A DNA stretch of 64,000 nt from positions 1 through 64,000 of the forward strand of contig SHMT01000023.1 in the NCBI GenBank assembly GCA_004282745.1. Reading direction: 5' to 3'. The notes beneath the pieces were generated by a model that worked only from the letters and a program-made list of their open reading frames with translations, was not told the origin of the DNA and made no database searches. This document shows, piece after piece, positions 55,478 through 64,000 of this stretch. The position numbers were made by a program, and so were the translations under genes. Each line of letters starts with the position of its first letter. The first letter of the stretch is position 1. The stretch comes from Candidatus Scalindua sp. SCAELEC01. Its GTDB lineage: Bacteria > Planctomycetota > Brocadiia > Brocadiales > Scalinduaceae.

Positions 55478-55623
55478 GTGTTTGAACGAAAACTACCCAT
55501 CTACTACGTTGCTGCAACAATTTCGAAATCCTCAAGTACAATTGTACGTTCCGGTTACGATATTGTTACGCGCCTTGTACCTGGGCACTTTTCATTCAAA
55601 CACAGGGTTTTCGTTCAGACACT
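55478..55623 (+). repeat. family B element, copy B5 upstream of an exported protein
   Basis: 146 bp, flanked by exact ATTTA direct repeats (55473-55477 and 55624-55628). Nearly identical to B2. Its right end lies 16 bases before the ATG of the next gene. One arm has a single mismatch (CGATATTGT). Confidence 0.92.
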
Positions 55624-55638
55624 ATTTACGCAGAATAT

Positions 55639-56481
55639 ATGCAGAGAATAAAGAAAACATTTTATATCAGCCTTATTGCACTTGGCTTTATCAATCTGGT
55701 AGGATCTCTCTTGCCTCTGTTTAACGCATGTACGAAACAGGCATATGCTGGAGAAATTCAAATATCTGCTGAAGATCAATATGCAATAACCGAAATCAAA
55801 AATAGGCAGACAGCCACTGGGAGTATAGTCTCAGAGCATGTAAATAAAAAGGATAACGGGCAGACTACGGTTAAGTTGCTGGAAATTCCTGAGCACCAAT
55901 TAGTAGACATAATCGGGCAGTGGGAACAAATTGGACATAAGATTGATGGTGATACAATTAATGATACAGATTTTATAAAATATTTAATCAACAATGCTGA
56001 TATTAAATCATTCAGCTATACGGCAAACATGCCGATGCTTTACTTTCTTGTAAAGCACGAAATAGCAGAACCAATACTATATGGCGGTCAGATAAAGAAG
56101 TTTTTTAAAACAATATCATTCAGGGGATGGTTTAAGATTGCGGGTGCTTTAGATGCTCAAGGTAACTATGAGAAAGGTTATGAACACCTGGGCACACAAA
56201 AAGAGGCACTCATAGATCTGTTTAAGGGGGTTTTAGCAAAAACGGTAAAGGGTAGTTATACGATTGTTGAACTCTATACGGATGGAAATGGGGAGAGAAA
56301 GGGAAGGTTTATGTTCTTCACGTCACCTGAACAAACGGAACCAACTTTTGTTCAACCAATAGATGCTATGGCCGCATTTGTATTAACCTACCTGAATCTG
56401 GTACAAGATAACCCCGGAGACGTTGATGTAAAAAAAGATCTTACCATACCTATTGTTCAAAGATTATTAACCAAAGCGTAA
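55639..56481 (+). CDS. exported protein, function unknown
   Basis: 280 residues. Signal peptide of about 38 residues (basic MQRIKK, hydrophobic ISLIALGFINLVGSLLPLF, then AYA-G). The mature chain is mixed alpha/beta with GQWEQIGHKIDGDTINDTDF, FFKTISFRGWFKIAGAL and a C-terminal helix bundle. I do not recognise a family. The start codon is only 16 bases after a family B element, so promoter and most of the leader must lie in or before that element. No Shine-Dalgarno better than GCAGA is visible. Confidence 0.75.
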   Translation: MQRIKKTFYISLIALGFINLVGSLLPLFNACTKQAYAGEIQISAEDQYAITEIKNRQTATGSIVSEHVNKKDNGQTTVKLLEIPEHQLVDIIGQWEQIGHKIDGDTINDTDFIKYLINNADIKSFSYTANMPMLYFLVKHEIAEPILYGGQIKKFFKTISFRGWFKIAGALDAQGNYEKGYEHLGTQKEALIDLFKGVLAKTVKGSYTIVELYTDGNGERKGRFMFFTSPEQTEPTFVQPIDAMAAFVLTYLNLVQDNPGDVDVKKDLTIPIVQRLLTKA

Positions 56482-56785
56482 TATTACGCCATTTCATCTC
56501 AAGAGATGAAATGGGGGTTAATCATGTAACCAAAACCGCATTCTTACCAGCCAAGAAACCATAAGTGAAGGTTTGTAATATCCATTTTTGTCTGTTTACC
56601 GTCTATTTTTAAAGATTAAATACTCATACTTTGCTCATCCCTCTACGTGTAATTTCTTTTACTATTGTTCACACATAGGGTGCAGGAAAAAATACCTTGT
56701 TTTTTCTTCCTGGGCTCATAGGGCATCTTTCTATCTTATCAGTTGCGCTACCTTATTCAAGGGAGCGATAAAAAAGGAGAATTCT
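56482..56785. other. gap between two exported-protein genes
   Basis: Holds the family D hairpin D2 (56676-56722). The open frame across this stretch is not coding: a Shine-Dalgarno and signal peptide fix the next gene at 56786. AGATGAAATGG-type inverted sequence near 56490-56515 could be a weak terminator. Confidence 0.45.
56676..56722. repeat. family D hairpin, short copy D2
   Basis: AGGGTGCAGGAAAAAATACC ... TTCCTGGGCTCATAGGG, an imperfect hairpin matching D1 (1370-1416) and the ends of D3 (57602-57790). Confidence 0.6.
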
Positions 56786-57523
56786 ATGAAGATGGTTGTA
56801 AGTTTTGTAATCACTCTATTGTTGCTTTTGTCTTCACAAATAGTTTTTGCAGAGCCTGAGATGGTATTTGTTAAGGGTGGCTGTTTTGAGAGGGGAGACA
56901 TATTTGATGAGGGAGAGGATGATGAAAATCCGGTGCATGAGATATGTGTGGATGATTTTTATATAGGTAAGTACGAGGTGACACAAACGGAATGGTCGCA
57001 AATAATGAGGATAAGATCTGATGCTAACGGCAGTGGCAACTATCCGGTACACAATGTGAGTTGGGAGGATGTTGATAATTATATAATAAAGTTAAATGAA
57101 AAGAGTGGTAAAAAGTACCGATTACCAACAGAGGCAGAGTGGGAATATGCAGCCAGAAGTGGAGGAAAGAATGAACGGTGGGCAGGAACAAGTGATGAGG
57201 CTGAACTGAAAGATTACGCATGGTATGGAGATAATTCAGATCGAACGACACACCCGGTAGGCCAGAAGAAGCCAAACGGGTTGGGCATACATGATTTGTC
57301 TGGAAATGTATGGGAGTGGGTATTTGATAATTATGATGGGCAATATTATGGAAACTGCGGTAAAGATAACCCCATTGGACCTTCAGTTGGGTTTTATCGT
57401 GTTCTCCGTGGTGGATCCTTACGAGACACGTCGATGGATGTTCGTACAGCAGCTCGAGACAGACGCATACCAATGGATTGGTCTAATAATGAAGGTTTTC
57501 GATTAGTTCTTTCCCTCTATTAG
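56786..57523 (+). CDS. exported FGE/SUMF-like protein lacking the catalytic cysteines
   Basis: 245 residues from the ATG at 56786, set by GGAG six bases upstream and a signal peptide (VVSFVITLLLLLSS ending VFA). The FGE-sulfatase fold (PF03781) is clear: MVFVKGGCFERGD, IGKYEVTQTEWSQIM, PVHNVSWEDV, YRLPTEAEWEYAARSG, GIHDLSGNVWEWV and VLRGGSLRD. True formylglycine-generating enzymes have two cysteines just after GGS; here that stretch (LRDTSMDVRTAARD) has none. It is therefore probably a binding or structural relative rather than a sulfatase activator. Confidence 0.88.
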   Translation: MKMVVSFVITLLLLLSSQIVFAEPEMVFVKGGCFERGDIFDEGEDDENPVHEICVDDFYIGKYEVTQTEWSQIMRIRSDANGSGNYPVHNVSWEDVDNYIIKLNEKSGKKYRLPTEAEWEYAARSGGKNERWAGTSDEAELKDYAWYGDNSDRTTHPVGQKKPNGLGIHDLSGNVWEWVFDNYDGQYYGNCGKDNPIGPSVGFYRVLRGGSLRDTSMDVRTAARDRRIPMDWSNNEGFRLVLSLY

Positions 57524-58038
57524 CCGTATTTTTTACAAGATGCGTGGGTGGAGGAGGAAACCCTGCGAACAATTCTGAATTATGTTCTCACGATGTCTGT
57601 TCTTAGGGTTCAGGAAAGAATAACTTGTTGTTTTATCGCGCTCAGTTTTATGTCAGATTTGGTCGATCTGACCGACCAGGACCGCAGGTGTAGCCTAAGC
57701 TACAGCGAGGATGCTGCGAGTGAAGAGCGGCCGAAGGTGACCTGAAAATAAGATGCGAGAACAACAAGTTATTCTTTCCTGGGCCCTTAGTATGCGATGG
57801 TAAATTAGCCATTGAAGTACCTGTATCTTTCTGGTAGTATAAATGGCCTTCATTTGTTTGTGACTACTTACTTTGCAAGGTCTGTGAGAGTCTCTATGGT
57901 GTATAGGCAGCACTACTGGCTTACGTAGGAACGAGAGACACGCTTAACCTGGAACGTAATAATTTTTTAGATGCGAAGGGGAATATATTCTTTTTTGCTC
58001 CTCCCTTTCTTTAGTTTTAAAGCTTATCCACAACAATT
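57524..58038. other. region between FGE-like gene and hflK with family D element
   Basis: Contains the 189-bp element D3. Between 57791 and 58038 I see only a weak promoter candidate (TTGAAG at 57812, TAGTAT at 57835, 17-bp spacer). Confidence 0.45.
57602..57790. repeat. family D element, long copy D3
   Basis: 189 bp with terminal inverted repeats of about 30 bp (GGAAAGAATAACTTGTTGTT on the left, its complement on the right, with few mismatches). The interior has small palindromes such as GTAGCCTAAGCTAC. No coding capacity and no clear target duplication. Confidence 0.8.
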
Positions 58039-59037
58039 ATGAGTGATGACTACAGAAGACAACCCGATTTCAAGTTTGATAGCGTACAGCTTGAACCCTT
58101 CAAAAAGTATATAATCCCTATTGCCATTGTTTTGGCCATTATCATCATTGGATACTCCTCGTTTTATACCGTAAAGGCAAATCAGGAAGCTGCGATATTG
58201 AGATTTGGTCGGTATACAAAGACTGTTGGCCCTGGATTGCACGGCAAGCTGCCATTTGGAATTGATAGGGTCTACATCGGAGAGGTAAAGCGTATTTATA
58301 ACGAAGAGTTTGGCTACAGGACTTTGCGTTCTGGTAGAGAAAGCGCCATAGATTATGATTTCAGAGGTGCGAAAGATGTCTCATTGATGTTAACGGGCGA
58401 CAGGAACTGTTCAGTAGTCAATTGGGTTGTAAGGTACAAAATCAAAGACTTAAAGGCATTTCTCTTCAATGTGAGAAATGTAAAGGACACTATACGAGAT
58501 GTTTCTGAAGCGGTAATGAGAACAACCATAGGCGATAGATCAATCGATGAGGTCTTGACGGTAGGGAGACGGGACATTGAAGAGCTTGCGAGAGAAAAGA
58601 TGGAGAACCGTCTCGATCTGTATGGTTGCGGAATAGATATCCAAGTGGTCAATTTAAAGGGTGTTGATCCACCTTCTCAGGTAAAAGACGCATTCGATGC
58701 CGTTAATAAGGCAGTTCAGATGAGAGATCAGATAATCAACGAAGCTGAAGGAAAAAAGAATAAGATAATCCCGGCTGCCAGGGGAAAGAGAGAGCAGGTT
58801 ATCATGGAGGCGGAGGGGTATAAAGTGAAGAGGATAAATGAGGCAACGGGTGACACCAAGGCATTCCTGGCTGTATTGATGGAGTATGAAAAGGAAAAAG
58901 ATGTGACAAGACGAAGGCTCTATCTTGAGACGATGGCAAAAGTGCTCCCGGAATGTGAAGAGATCTATATTATTGATAAAGACCAGAAAGGCCTTCTGCC
59001 GTTTCTTAACCTGGGGGAGAGCAAATTACCACAATGA
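58039..59037 (+). CDS. hflK: HflK, modulator of FtsH protease
   Basis: 332 residues. A single membrane segment at about 24-46 precedes a SPFH/prohibitin domain that starts FYTVKANQEAAILRFGRY and ends with the helical IINEAEGKKNKIIPAARGKR. HflK and HflC form a cage around FtsH in the inner membrane and control its access to membrane substrates. Compared with E. coli HflK it lacks the long glycine-rich N-terminus. The stop overlaps the hflC start by four bases. Confidence 0.92.
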   Translation: MSDDYRRQPDFKFDSVQLEPFKKYIIPIAIVLAIIIIGYSSFYTVKANQEAAILRFGRYTKTVGPGLHGKLPFGIDRVYIGEVKRIYNEEFGYRTLRSGRESAIDYDFRGAKDVSLMLTGDRNCSVVNWVVRYKIKDLKAFLFNVRNVKDTIRDVSEAVMRTTIGDRSIDEVLTVGRRDIEELAREKMENRLDLYGCGIDIQVVNLKGVDPPSQVKDAFDAVNKAVQMRDQIINEAEGKKNKIIPAARGKREQVIMEAEGYKVKRINEATGDTKAFLAVLMEYEKEKDVTRRRLYLETMAKVLPECEEIYIIDKDQKGLLPFLNLGESKLPQ

Positions 59038-60035
59038 AACCACGCGCACAGATTTTGATAATAATTGCAATAGTAGTAGTGGTCGGAGCCATTATCATTG
59101 GTTCTAGCGCATTCTACGTAGTAGACGTAAAAACGCAGGCAGTCGTAACGCAGTTTGGTAAACCGGTGAGAACGGTAACAGAACCAGGGTTACAGGTAAA
59201 AACCCCATTCATCCAAATGGTGATATATTTTGAGAACAGGATTTTAGGCTGGGATGGAGAACCGAGTGATATTTTAACAAGGGATAAGGAAAACATTGGC
59301 ATTAATACGTGGGCGCGATGGAGAATTGTTGACCCCTTAAAATTTTATACATCTCTGGGGCGGGAAAGTAGTGGACAAGGTGTGCTGGATGAGGTCATTG
59401 GGGCAGCCGTGAAGAATGTTATAAGCACATATCCCCTGAACGAGATCCTCAGAGACACAAACCGAAAGCTTGTCTATACTACCGAGGAGTTAGAGGATGC
59501 AGAGAGGCAAAAGAAGATCCATATCGACAAGGGGAGAACGAATTTGGTAGAAACAATTCGGGATATGGCAAATAAGGGCTTAGCGGAAAGATACGGGTTG
59601 GAACTCCTGGATGTACGGATCAAGCACATCAACTATGTGGCGACTGTGATACCTAAAATATTCGATAGGATGCGTTCGGAAAGGATGAGGATAGCCAGCA
59701 AATACGAATCTGAGGGTAGGAGGGAAGAGGCGGAGATATTGGGTCAGATGAAGAGAGAGCTGGAGGGGATCGAATCTGAGGGGTACAAGGTTGCCATAGA
59801 AACCAGAGGTGTAGCTGATGCTGAAGCAATTAGGATTTATGCGAATGCATATAAAAAGGCACCTGAATTCTACACATTTACGAAGACCCTTGAGACCTAT
59901 GCGAAGACAATCAGCAATAAGACCCGTCTGATATTGAGTACTGATAGTGACTATTTTCAGTATCTGAATAGTTCGATGGGCAGAGAGAAAGATGAGAAGC
60001 CAGATGCACTACCTCAGCAAATAATTGAGGAATAG
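59034..60035 (+). CDS. hflC: HflC, modulator of FtsH protease
   Basis: 333 residues. N-terminal membrane segment at about 8-27, then AFYVVDVKTQAVVTQFGKPV, the SPFH core, RFRVVDPLKFY-type stretch (here RWRIVDPLKFYTSLG) and the helical RMRIASKYESEGRREEAEIL. It is the partner of HflK and translationally coupled to it. The gene pair stands apart from ftsH, which is not in the window. Confidence 0.93.
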   Translation: MKPRAQILIIIAIVVVVGAIIIGSSAFYVVDVKTQAVVTQFGKPVRTVTEPGLQVKTPFIQMVIYFENRILGWDGEPSDILTRDKENIGINTWARWRIVDPLKFYTSLGRESSGQGVLDEVIGAAVKNVISTYPLNEILRDTNRKLVYTTEELEDAERQKKIHIDKGRTNLVETIRDMANKGLAERYGLELLDVRIKHINYVATVIPKIFDRMRSERMRIASKYESEGRREEAEILGQMKRELEGIESEGYKVAIETRGVADAEAIRIYANAYKKAPEFYTFTKTLETYAKTISNKTRLILSTDSDYFQYLNSSMGREKDEKPDALPQQIIEE

Positions 60036-60038
60036 GGA

Positions 60039-60077
60039 GTTTTGGTTCAAACACTGGGTTTTTTCGTTCACGCACTA
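60039..60077 (-). repeat. family B terminus remnant (B1 subfamily)
   Basis: GTTTTGGTTCAAACACTGGG then TTCGTTCACGCACTA: the inverse complement of the left end of B1 (3881-3918) with one inserted base. The rest of the element is not recognisable. Confidence 0.6.
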
Positions 60078-60286
60078 GGTAGTTTCAAGCTTATGAGCTT
60101 CCTACTTTAAAGCAAGCTTTGGTAGTAGTTGTTCGTGTTATTGATTTTACCATTATTAACCAATATACGCATAACAGCTACTCCGACAGTAGAACATTCC
60201 TCAACAATTACACTTTCATTCCACGTTATTAATCTAGTACACAGGTTATCGTGCAATACTCTCTAGTAAAGACTGAGACCCACGAC

Positions 60287-60586
60287 TCACTTCTCTGTGG
60301 AGTACTTAACGTTTGGAAGCAATGTTGTTTTTTGTCTGAACAGTTTCATAATCCAACGACGGCCAGACCGTGCGGCATCGGGACCGGCCAGCAGAAATCC
60401 AGCGATCAACAGGATCCAGCTTGCGACGTATGATGCTGTTGCAAGCTGGTACCAAAGCCAGACTTTCCCACCGAGGGCAAGCGTAACAAAGAGAAATGTT
60501 GGTGCCCAGAGGATATAGCTGACTACAACCAAGATGAATCCGATTTTGAGCAGCAATCTTTTTCTCTGTTTGTTTCCAGTGATCAT
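60287..60586 (-). CDS. small two-segment membrane protein, function unknown
   Basis: 99 residues with two hydrophobic stretches (GFILVVVSYILWAPTFLFVTLAL in shorter terms residues 16-38, and about 48-67), basic ends and no motif I know. A purine-rich GAGAGAAG lies upstream of the ATG. It probably sits in the inner membrane. It is followed at a distance by nothing on its strand and could be a single-gene unit. Confidence 0.6.
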   Translation of the reverse strand: MITGNKQRKRLLLKIGFILVVVSYILWAPTFLFVTLALGGKVWLWYQLATASYVASWILLIAGFLLAGPDAARSGRRWIMKLFRQKTTLLPNVKYSTEK

Positions 60587-60650
60587 CTCATCTTCTCTCT
60601 TGGGTTTTAATATTTAAAGAATACTCATCTGATGGGGAAAAATAAAATAT

Positions 60651-60983
60651 CTATCTTACATGGCAAGACCCACAGCAGCTTAAAACTTTATTTTCTATTT
60701 GACCCCAGAGAACTTCTCCGGTCTTTCCTTGATCAACAACATCATTAAGATGTTTTCTTAATGCCGAACTCCTTTCATCGGTAAAGGTTCCTTGAAATGG
60801 TATTCTATACATCTCTTTTTCATTAATAGAAACTAAGAGTTTACCATTGTCTACAAAATTACCATTATCCTGTCTGTCTTTTTCTAAACAGAGATACGCA
60901 AGCTTTACCATTTTATTCAATCTGTCTTTGTATTGTATAATAGGTAATCTTATATCTTTATCATTTATTGTTGTTTTTTTCAT
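60651..60983 (-). CDS. small protein ending in a CXXCH motif, function unknown
   Basis: 110 residues from the ATG at 60983, chosen over 61010 because GAAGGAAAAG lies before it. The middle has KMVKLAYLCLEKDRQDNGNF and a beta-rich stretch. The chain ends LSCCGSCHVR, which fits CXXCH, but no signal peptide is present, so covalent haem attachment is unlikely; the cysteines may bind metal instead. No family recognised. Confidence 0.55.
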   Translation of the reverse strand: MKKTTINDKDIRLPIIQYKDRLNKMVKLAYLCLEKDRQDNGNFVDNGKLLVSINEKEMYRIPFQGTFTDERSSALRKHLNDVVDQGKTGEVLWGQIENKVLSCCGSCHVR

Positions 60984-62356
60984 ATTTGTTTCTTTTCCTT
61001 CTGTTTGCATTTTGGTGGTTATAAGTGTTTCTCATTCTTAATAGGCTTGTAAAAGTTAACTTAATCGTGAATATTTTTTCTGGTGATAAAAACAGAGTCG
61101 TGGCTAGATTCCTCTTGTAAATTCTTTTTGATTTTCAGGACACGATTTAACCTGAACGTCCATTTTTTTCAATCACAAAGTCCTCGGAAGTTTTTGCCCG
61201 GGAAAAATCCTCGACTGAGCAGTACAATGGGCTGTGACCTTAGACTCTGGTTGTGTGGAATCGAAAAATCAGAATTTCTCGAAAACGCATTCACTGGAAT
61301 TCCAGAAATTATTTTGCAAAGTGCAAAGGATATAACTGCAAAGAATATGTACGAGAAAAGTTTACTATGAGGGTGATAATCGACTACTCGTAAGGAGCTT
61401 CTTAGAGAAAGTAAACTGAGTTGAATAAGAAGTTGGGAAGAGAGTACCGATACGTACCGTAAGCACAGATACACAATTACTATATGTCAGTCTAAACTAT
61501 AAATATAAATTAGCAAGGGATAAAATAAAAAAACTTTTTACCAATTCAAACTACTATGGATATTGTAACGTTTAAACGAGAAGGGAAAGCTTGTTGTTTC
61601 AAGTGGTGAGCCCGGCCTGTAATTGATAAGAATGTATAGACAGTAAACTTTAACAAAACATATCTATTTTTCCTATTTGTTTTGGTACTATACTCATCGC
61701 GAATTGATTTTTGGAATTTCTGGGCAAGAGTTTGCCTGAAATTTTGATTTTTCGATTGAACAAAACCAGAGCCTTGGTGCTATCAAGGCGAGGATATTGT
61801 GATTGAGAAAGATCTAAAGGTCTGGTGAAATCGGGTTCTGAAAACCGAAAACTAATTTGTGGTGAGTATATCCTTTACTTTGTCAGAACACACAAGATTA
61901 CTAGTATCATAAATTTATCAAAATAGTTTTATATCCAACTATTCACAGTGGCATATGAAGCATGGTTTATGTTATAAGCAATTACTGAACGCTGAATTTA
62001 TTGCTATTTGATAAAATCTGGCTACTATTTAAAAAAAGGATAATGAAATATTTTGCACGCTGAACAAAATCCGTTAACACATTAAGTTATCTGTTTTCAG
62101 TGTGATACATTTCATCAATTTTCATAAATAGGTGAGATTATTTACCAGACTTTCCCTTTCATGATAACAATTAATGTATTACTTCTCAGTTAGTTGGCAT
62201 GTGATTTGTGGGTAACAAGTTGTCTGTACTAATGAGTAATTCATTTACTTGTAATATCTCTTTTAAATTTCAGTTGTATCACTTTCGCATGCACTGATGA
62301 GAGAAGAAATATTTTTATTGAATCTGCATCATACATTGGACTGAGGAAATCTTGAT
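60984..62356. other. 1.4-kb gene-free region before the metal-efflux gene
   Basis: AT-rich. The only structure I can support is an inverted repeat at 61689-61870. A 95-codon frame at 61083-61370 lacks a ribosome site and recognisable features. There is no regulator gene or obvious metal-responsive operator before 62357. Confidence 0.5.
61689..61870. repeat. inverted-repeat element, possible family C relative
   Basis: Bounded by TATACTCA (61689-61696) and TGAGTATA (61863-61870), the same octamers that end C2 and C3. The interior differs but has CGAAAAC-type ends and two small stems (GGCAAGAGTTTGCC; CCTTGGTGCTATCAAGG). Confidence 0.5.
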
Positions 62357-64000
62357 ATGAACAATTTATCTAATTCTCAATGGGGCAAGCAATTAATTGT
62401 TAAATATAAAAAACAGCTCATCATCGGGCAACTTGTATCGGTGTTCTGCCTAGGGATTTTTTTCCACTGGATTTTCTCAGATTCGGTAAAGAGGGTACCT
62501 ACAAACGAAACGGGTATGTCTGTTCAGCTCGAAATGGAGAAACCGAAGTTCTGGACATGTTCCATGCATCCAAATATCCAGAAACAGGGGGCTGGGAAAT
62601 GCCCTATCTGTGGGATGAACCTTATTCCGGTAGCTTCTACAGCTACGGGTAAGGAACTGTCAGGCATGCGGCAGATCGTTATCAGTGATGCCGCTCGCGC
62701 AATGATGAAGATAGAGACTACGCCTGTTGAACGACGTTATGTAACTGCCGAGGTAAGGATGGTGGGTAAAGTTGATTACGATGAGACCAGACTGGGATAC
62801 ATAACCGCCTGGATATCCGGCCGTCTAGATAGTCTCTACGTGGATTATACAGGAGTGGAGGTAAAGAAAGGTGACCATATGGTATACATATACAGCCCAG
62901 AGCTCTATTCAACGCAGGATGAGTTGATACAGGTTTTGAAACGTTCACGAGGGCAAGAAGGGAATGTTTCTGTTTTTCCGGATGTTGCTGATTTACTTGA
63001 ACCTGTTCGAGAAAGATTGCGGTTGTGGGGAATGAACAGGGAGCAGATACAGGAAATCGAGGAGAGTGAAAAACCGTCCGACCATTTAACCGTCTACTCT
63101 CCCATGAGCGGAATTGTAATTCAGAAAAACCGCCAGGAAGGAGATTACGTAAATACAGGTGACCGTATTTACACGGTGGCCGACTTGAGCCATGTATGGA
63201 TTATGATGGATGCTTACGAGTCCGATCTTGTCTGGTTACGATATGGCCAGGAAATCATTTTTACTACAGAGGCTTATCCAGGCGAGGAGTTTATCGGGAG
63301 AATAGCCTTTATCGACCCGGTACTGAATGATAAAACCCGTACCGTGAAGGTGCGGGTCAATGTGTCAAACCTTTCCGGTAAACTGAAGCCGGAGATGTTT
63401 GTGCATGGGATTGTTCGGACGCAGATTTCAACCGGTGGAAGAGTCATAGATCCGCATATGGTTGGAAAATGGATATGCCCGATGCACCCGGAGATCATAA
63501 AAGAATACTCCGGAGAGTGTGACAGTTGTGGCATGCCGCTGGTGCGAGCCGAATCACTTGGCTATGTTGCCGTAGACCGGGAGGAAGTGTCCAAGCCTTT
63601 AGTAATTCCTGTTACCGCTGCTTTAGTGACCGGTACACGGGCTATTGTCTATGTAGAACTCCCTGATACTGACCAGCCTACGTTCGAAGGACGGGAGATA
63701 GTGCTTGGACCACGGGCCGGCGATTACTACCTGGTTCGAAGTGGCATGAAGGAAGGTGAGATAGTCGTTACCAACGGAAACTTCAAGATTGACAGTGCTG
63801 TCCAGATCCTGGCCAAACCAAGTATGATGACACCTGAGGGTGGAGGAGACGGAGGGCACCATCACGGCGGTGGAGAAAAACCCACTAAAGCCGGACAGGG
63901 GGAAATGATGGCTCCAGGCAGCGTCCCCGCAGAGTTCCACAGTCAGTTGCAGATGCTGCAATTTGCCTACGAGGCTATATCAAAGGCAGTTGAGTTGAAG
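62357..64000 (+). CDS. CusB-like metal-efflux adaptor with two heavy-metal-binding motifs, partial
   Basis: 548 codons up to the window edge, no stop reached. A membrane anchor (about 21-41) precedes a heavy-metal-binding domain, CSMHP...CPICGM (C68, H71, C82, C85, M87). Then comes the CusB-type adaptor core: beta-barrel and lipoyl halves with GYITAWISGRLDSLYVDYTG, LTVYSPMSGIVIQKNRQEGD and LSHVWIMMDAYESD. A second metal motif, CPMHP...CDSCGM, starts at C374, C388. A Gly/His-rich linker follows, and a further C-terminal domain begins. It should pass Cu(I) or Ag(I) to a CusA pump expected just beyond the window. GAGGAAA precedes the start. Confidence 0.92.
   Translation, partial: MNNLSNSQWGKQLIVKYKKQLIIGQLVSVFCLGIFFHWIFSDSVKRVPTNETGMSVQLEMEKPKFWTCSMHPNIQKQGAGKCPICGMNLIPVASTATGKELSGMRQIVISDAARAMMKIETTPVERRYVTAEVRMVGKVDYDETRLGYITAWISGRLDSLYVDYTGVEVKKGDHMVYIYSPELYSTQDELIQVLKRSRGQEGNVSVFPDVADLLEPVRERLRLWGMNREQIQEIEESEKPSDHLTVYSPMSGIVIQKNRQEGDYVNTGDRIYTVADLSHVWIMMDAYESDLVWLRYGQEIIFTTEAYPGEEFIGRIAFIDPVLNDKTRTVKVRVNVSNLSGKLKPEMFVHGIVRTQISTGGRVIDPHMVGKWICPMHPEIIKEYSGECDSCGMPLVRAESLGYVAVDREEVSKPLVIPVTAALVTGTRAIVYVELPDTDQPTFEGREIVLGPRAGDYYLVRSGMKEGEIVVTNGNFKIDSAVQILAKPSMMTPEGGGDGGHHHGGGEKPTKAGQGEMMAPGSVPAEFHSQLQMLQFAYEAISKAVELK

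Larger units (their letters stand above)
55319..55638. other. region after csp with hairpin and family B copy
   Basis: Contains an AT-rich 110-bp stretch with TATAAT at 55355-55360, a terminator-like hairpin at 55433-55470 and element B5 (55478-55623). No gene seen. Confidence 0.5.

Noticed and set aside
56588-56785. N-terminal extension of the FGE-like protein
   Set aside because: GGAG and a complete signal peptide begin at 56786, and the extension covers a family D hairpin.
61083-61370. 95-codon plus-strand frame in the 60.9-62.3 kb gap
   Set aside because: No ribosome site or recognisable feature; composition like the surrounding non-coding DNA.

Overview
The window has the gene content of a diderm (Gram-negative-type) bacterium of moderate to low GC: a heptosyltransferase-like glycosyltransferase, a Kdo/LPS-kinase-like protein, a full tripartite RND efflux set, a CusB-like metal-efflux adaptor, PlsY, HflK/HflC and many exported or lipoprotein-tagged proteins. 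Promoters that can be read follow the sigma-70 consensus closely. The mix (RNA-ligase-partner PIN protein, tandem-95/cadherin-like alkaline phosphatase, FGE-like protein, SP-lyase-like radical SAM protein, GH130 locus) would suit Planctomycetota, perhaps the anammox order Brocadiales. That assignment is inference from family resemblance and was not tested. There is no rRNA, CRISPR array, transposase or phage gene; one tRNA (Leu, CAA) is present.

Layout: 0.9-6 kb envelope genes (small exported protein, GT4 and GT9 glycosyltransferases, LPS-type kinase, plsY). 6-7.7 kb queuosine precursor genes queE-queC plus a 72-residue partner. 8-10.7 kb a hydantoinase-B-like protein and an SP-lyase-like radical SAM protein. 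10.8-16.8 kb an RND efflux operon (adaptor, pump, outer-membrane factor) split by a small mobile element. 17.8-20.3 kb glycogen phosphorylase. 21-29.6 kb mixed genes: RNA ligase partner, exported PCMT, HI0933-type flavoprotein, GlsB-type membrane protein, DUF748 protein, a CXXCH lipoprotein, a DUF433/DUF5615 toxin-antitoxin-like pair and a THEP1-type NTPase. 30-37.4 kb a 2126-residue exported alkaline phosphatase with 13 cadherin-like repeats and a beta-sandwich protein. 38.5-46.3 kb hemB, an HD protein, thiC, a B12-type radical SAM/methyltransferase/parvulin cluster and tRNA-Leu. 46.6-54.7 kb a phosphohexomutase facing a four-gene mannose-glycan locus (two related unusual glycosyltransferases, a GH130 phosphorylase and a GT4-phosphomannose-isomerase fusion). 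55-60 kb a cold-shock gene, two exported proteins and hflK-hflC. The last gene is the start of a Cus-type metal efflux operon.

The strongest unlisted structure is a set of short repeat families in the gaps between genes. Family A (166-200 bp) has terminal inverted repeats and 9-bp target duplications. Family B (146 bp in its intact form) has 4-5-bp target duplications and an internal palindrome in which one base pair changes on both arms between copies. Families C and D are further palindromic elements. Family B members lie inside the RND operon, flank the cold-shock gene, and abut the stop codons of two genes. The second notable system is the mannose-glycan locus, whose gene set suggests synthesis and phosphorolytic recycling of a mannoside.
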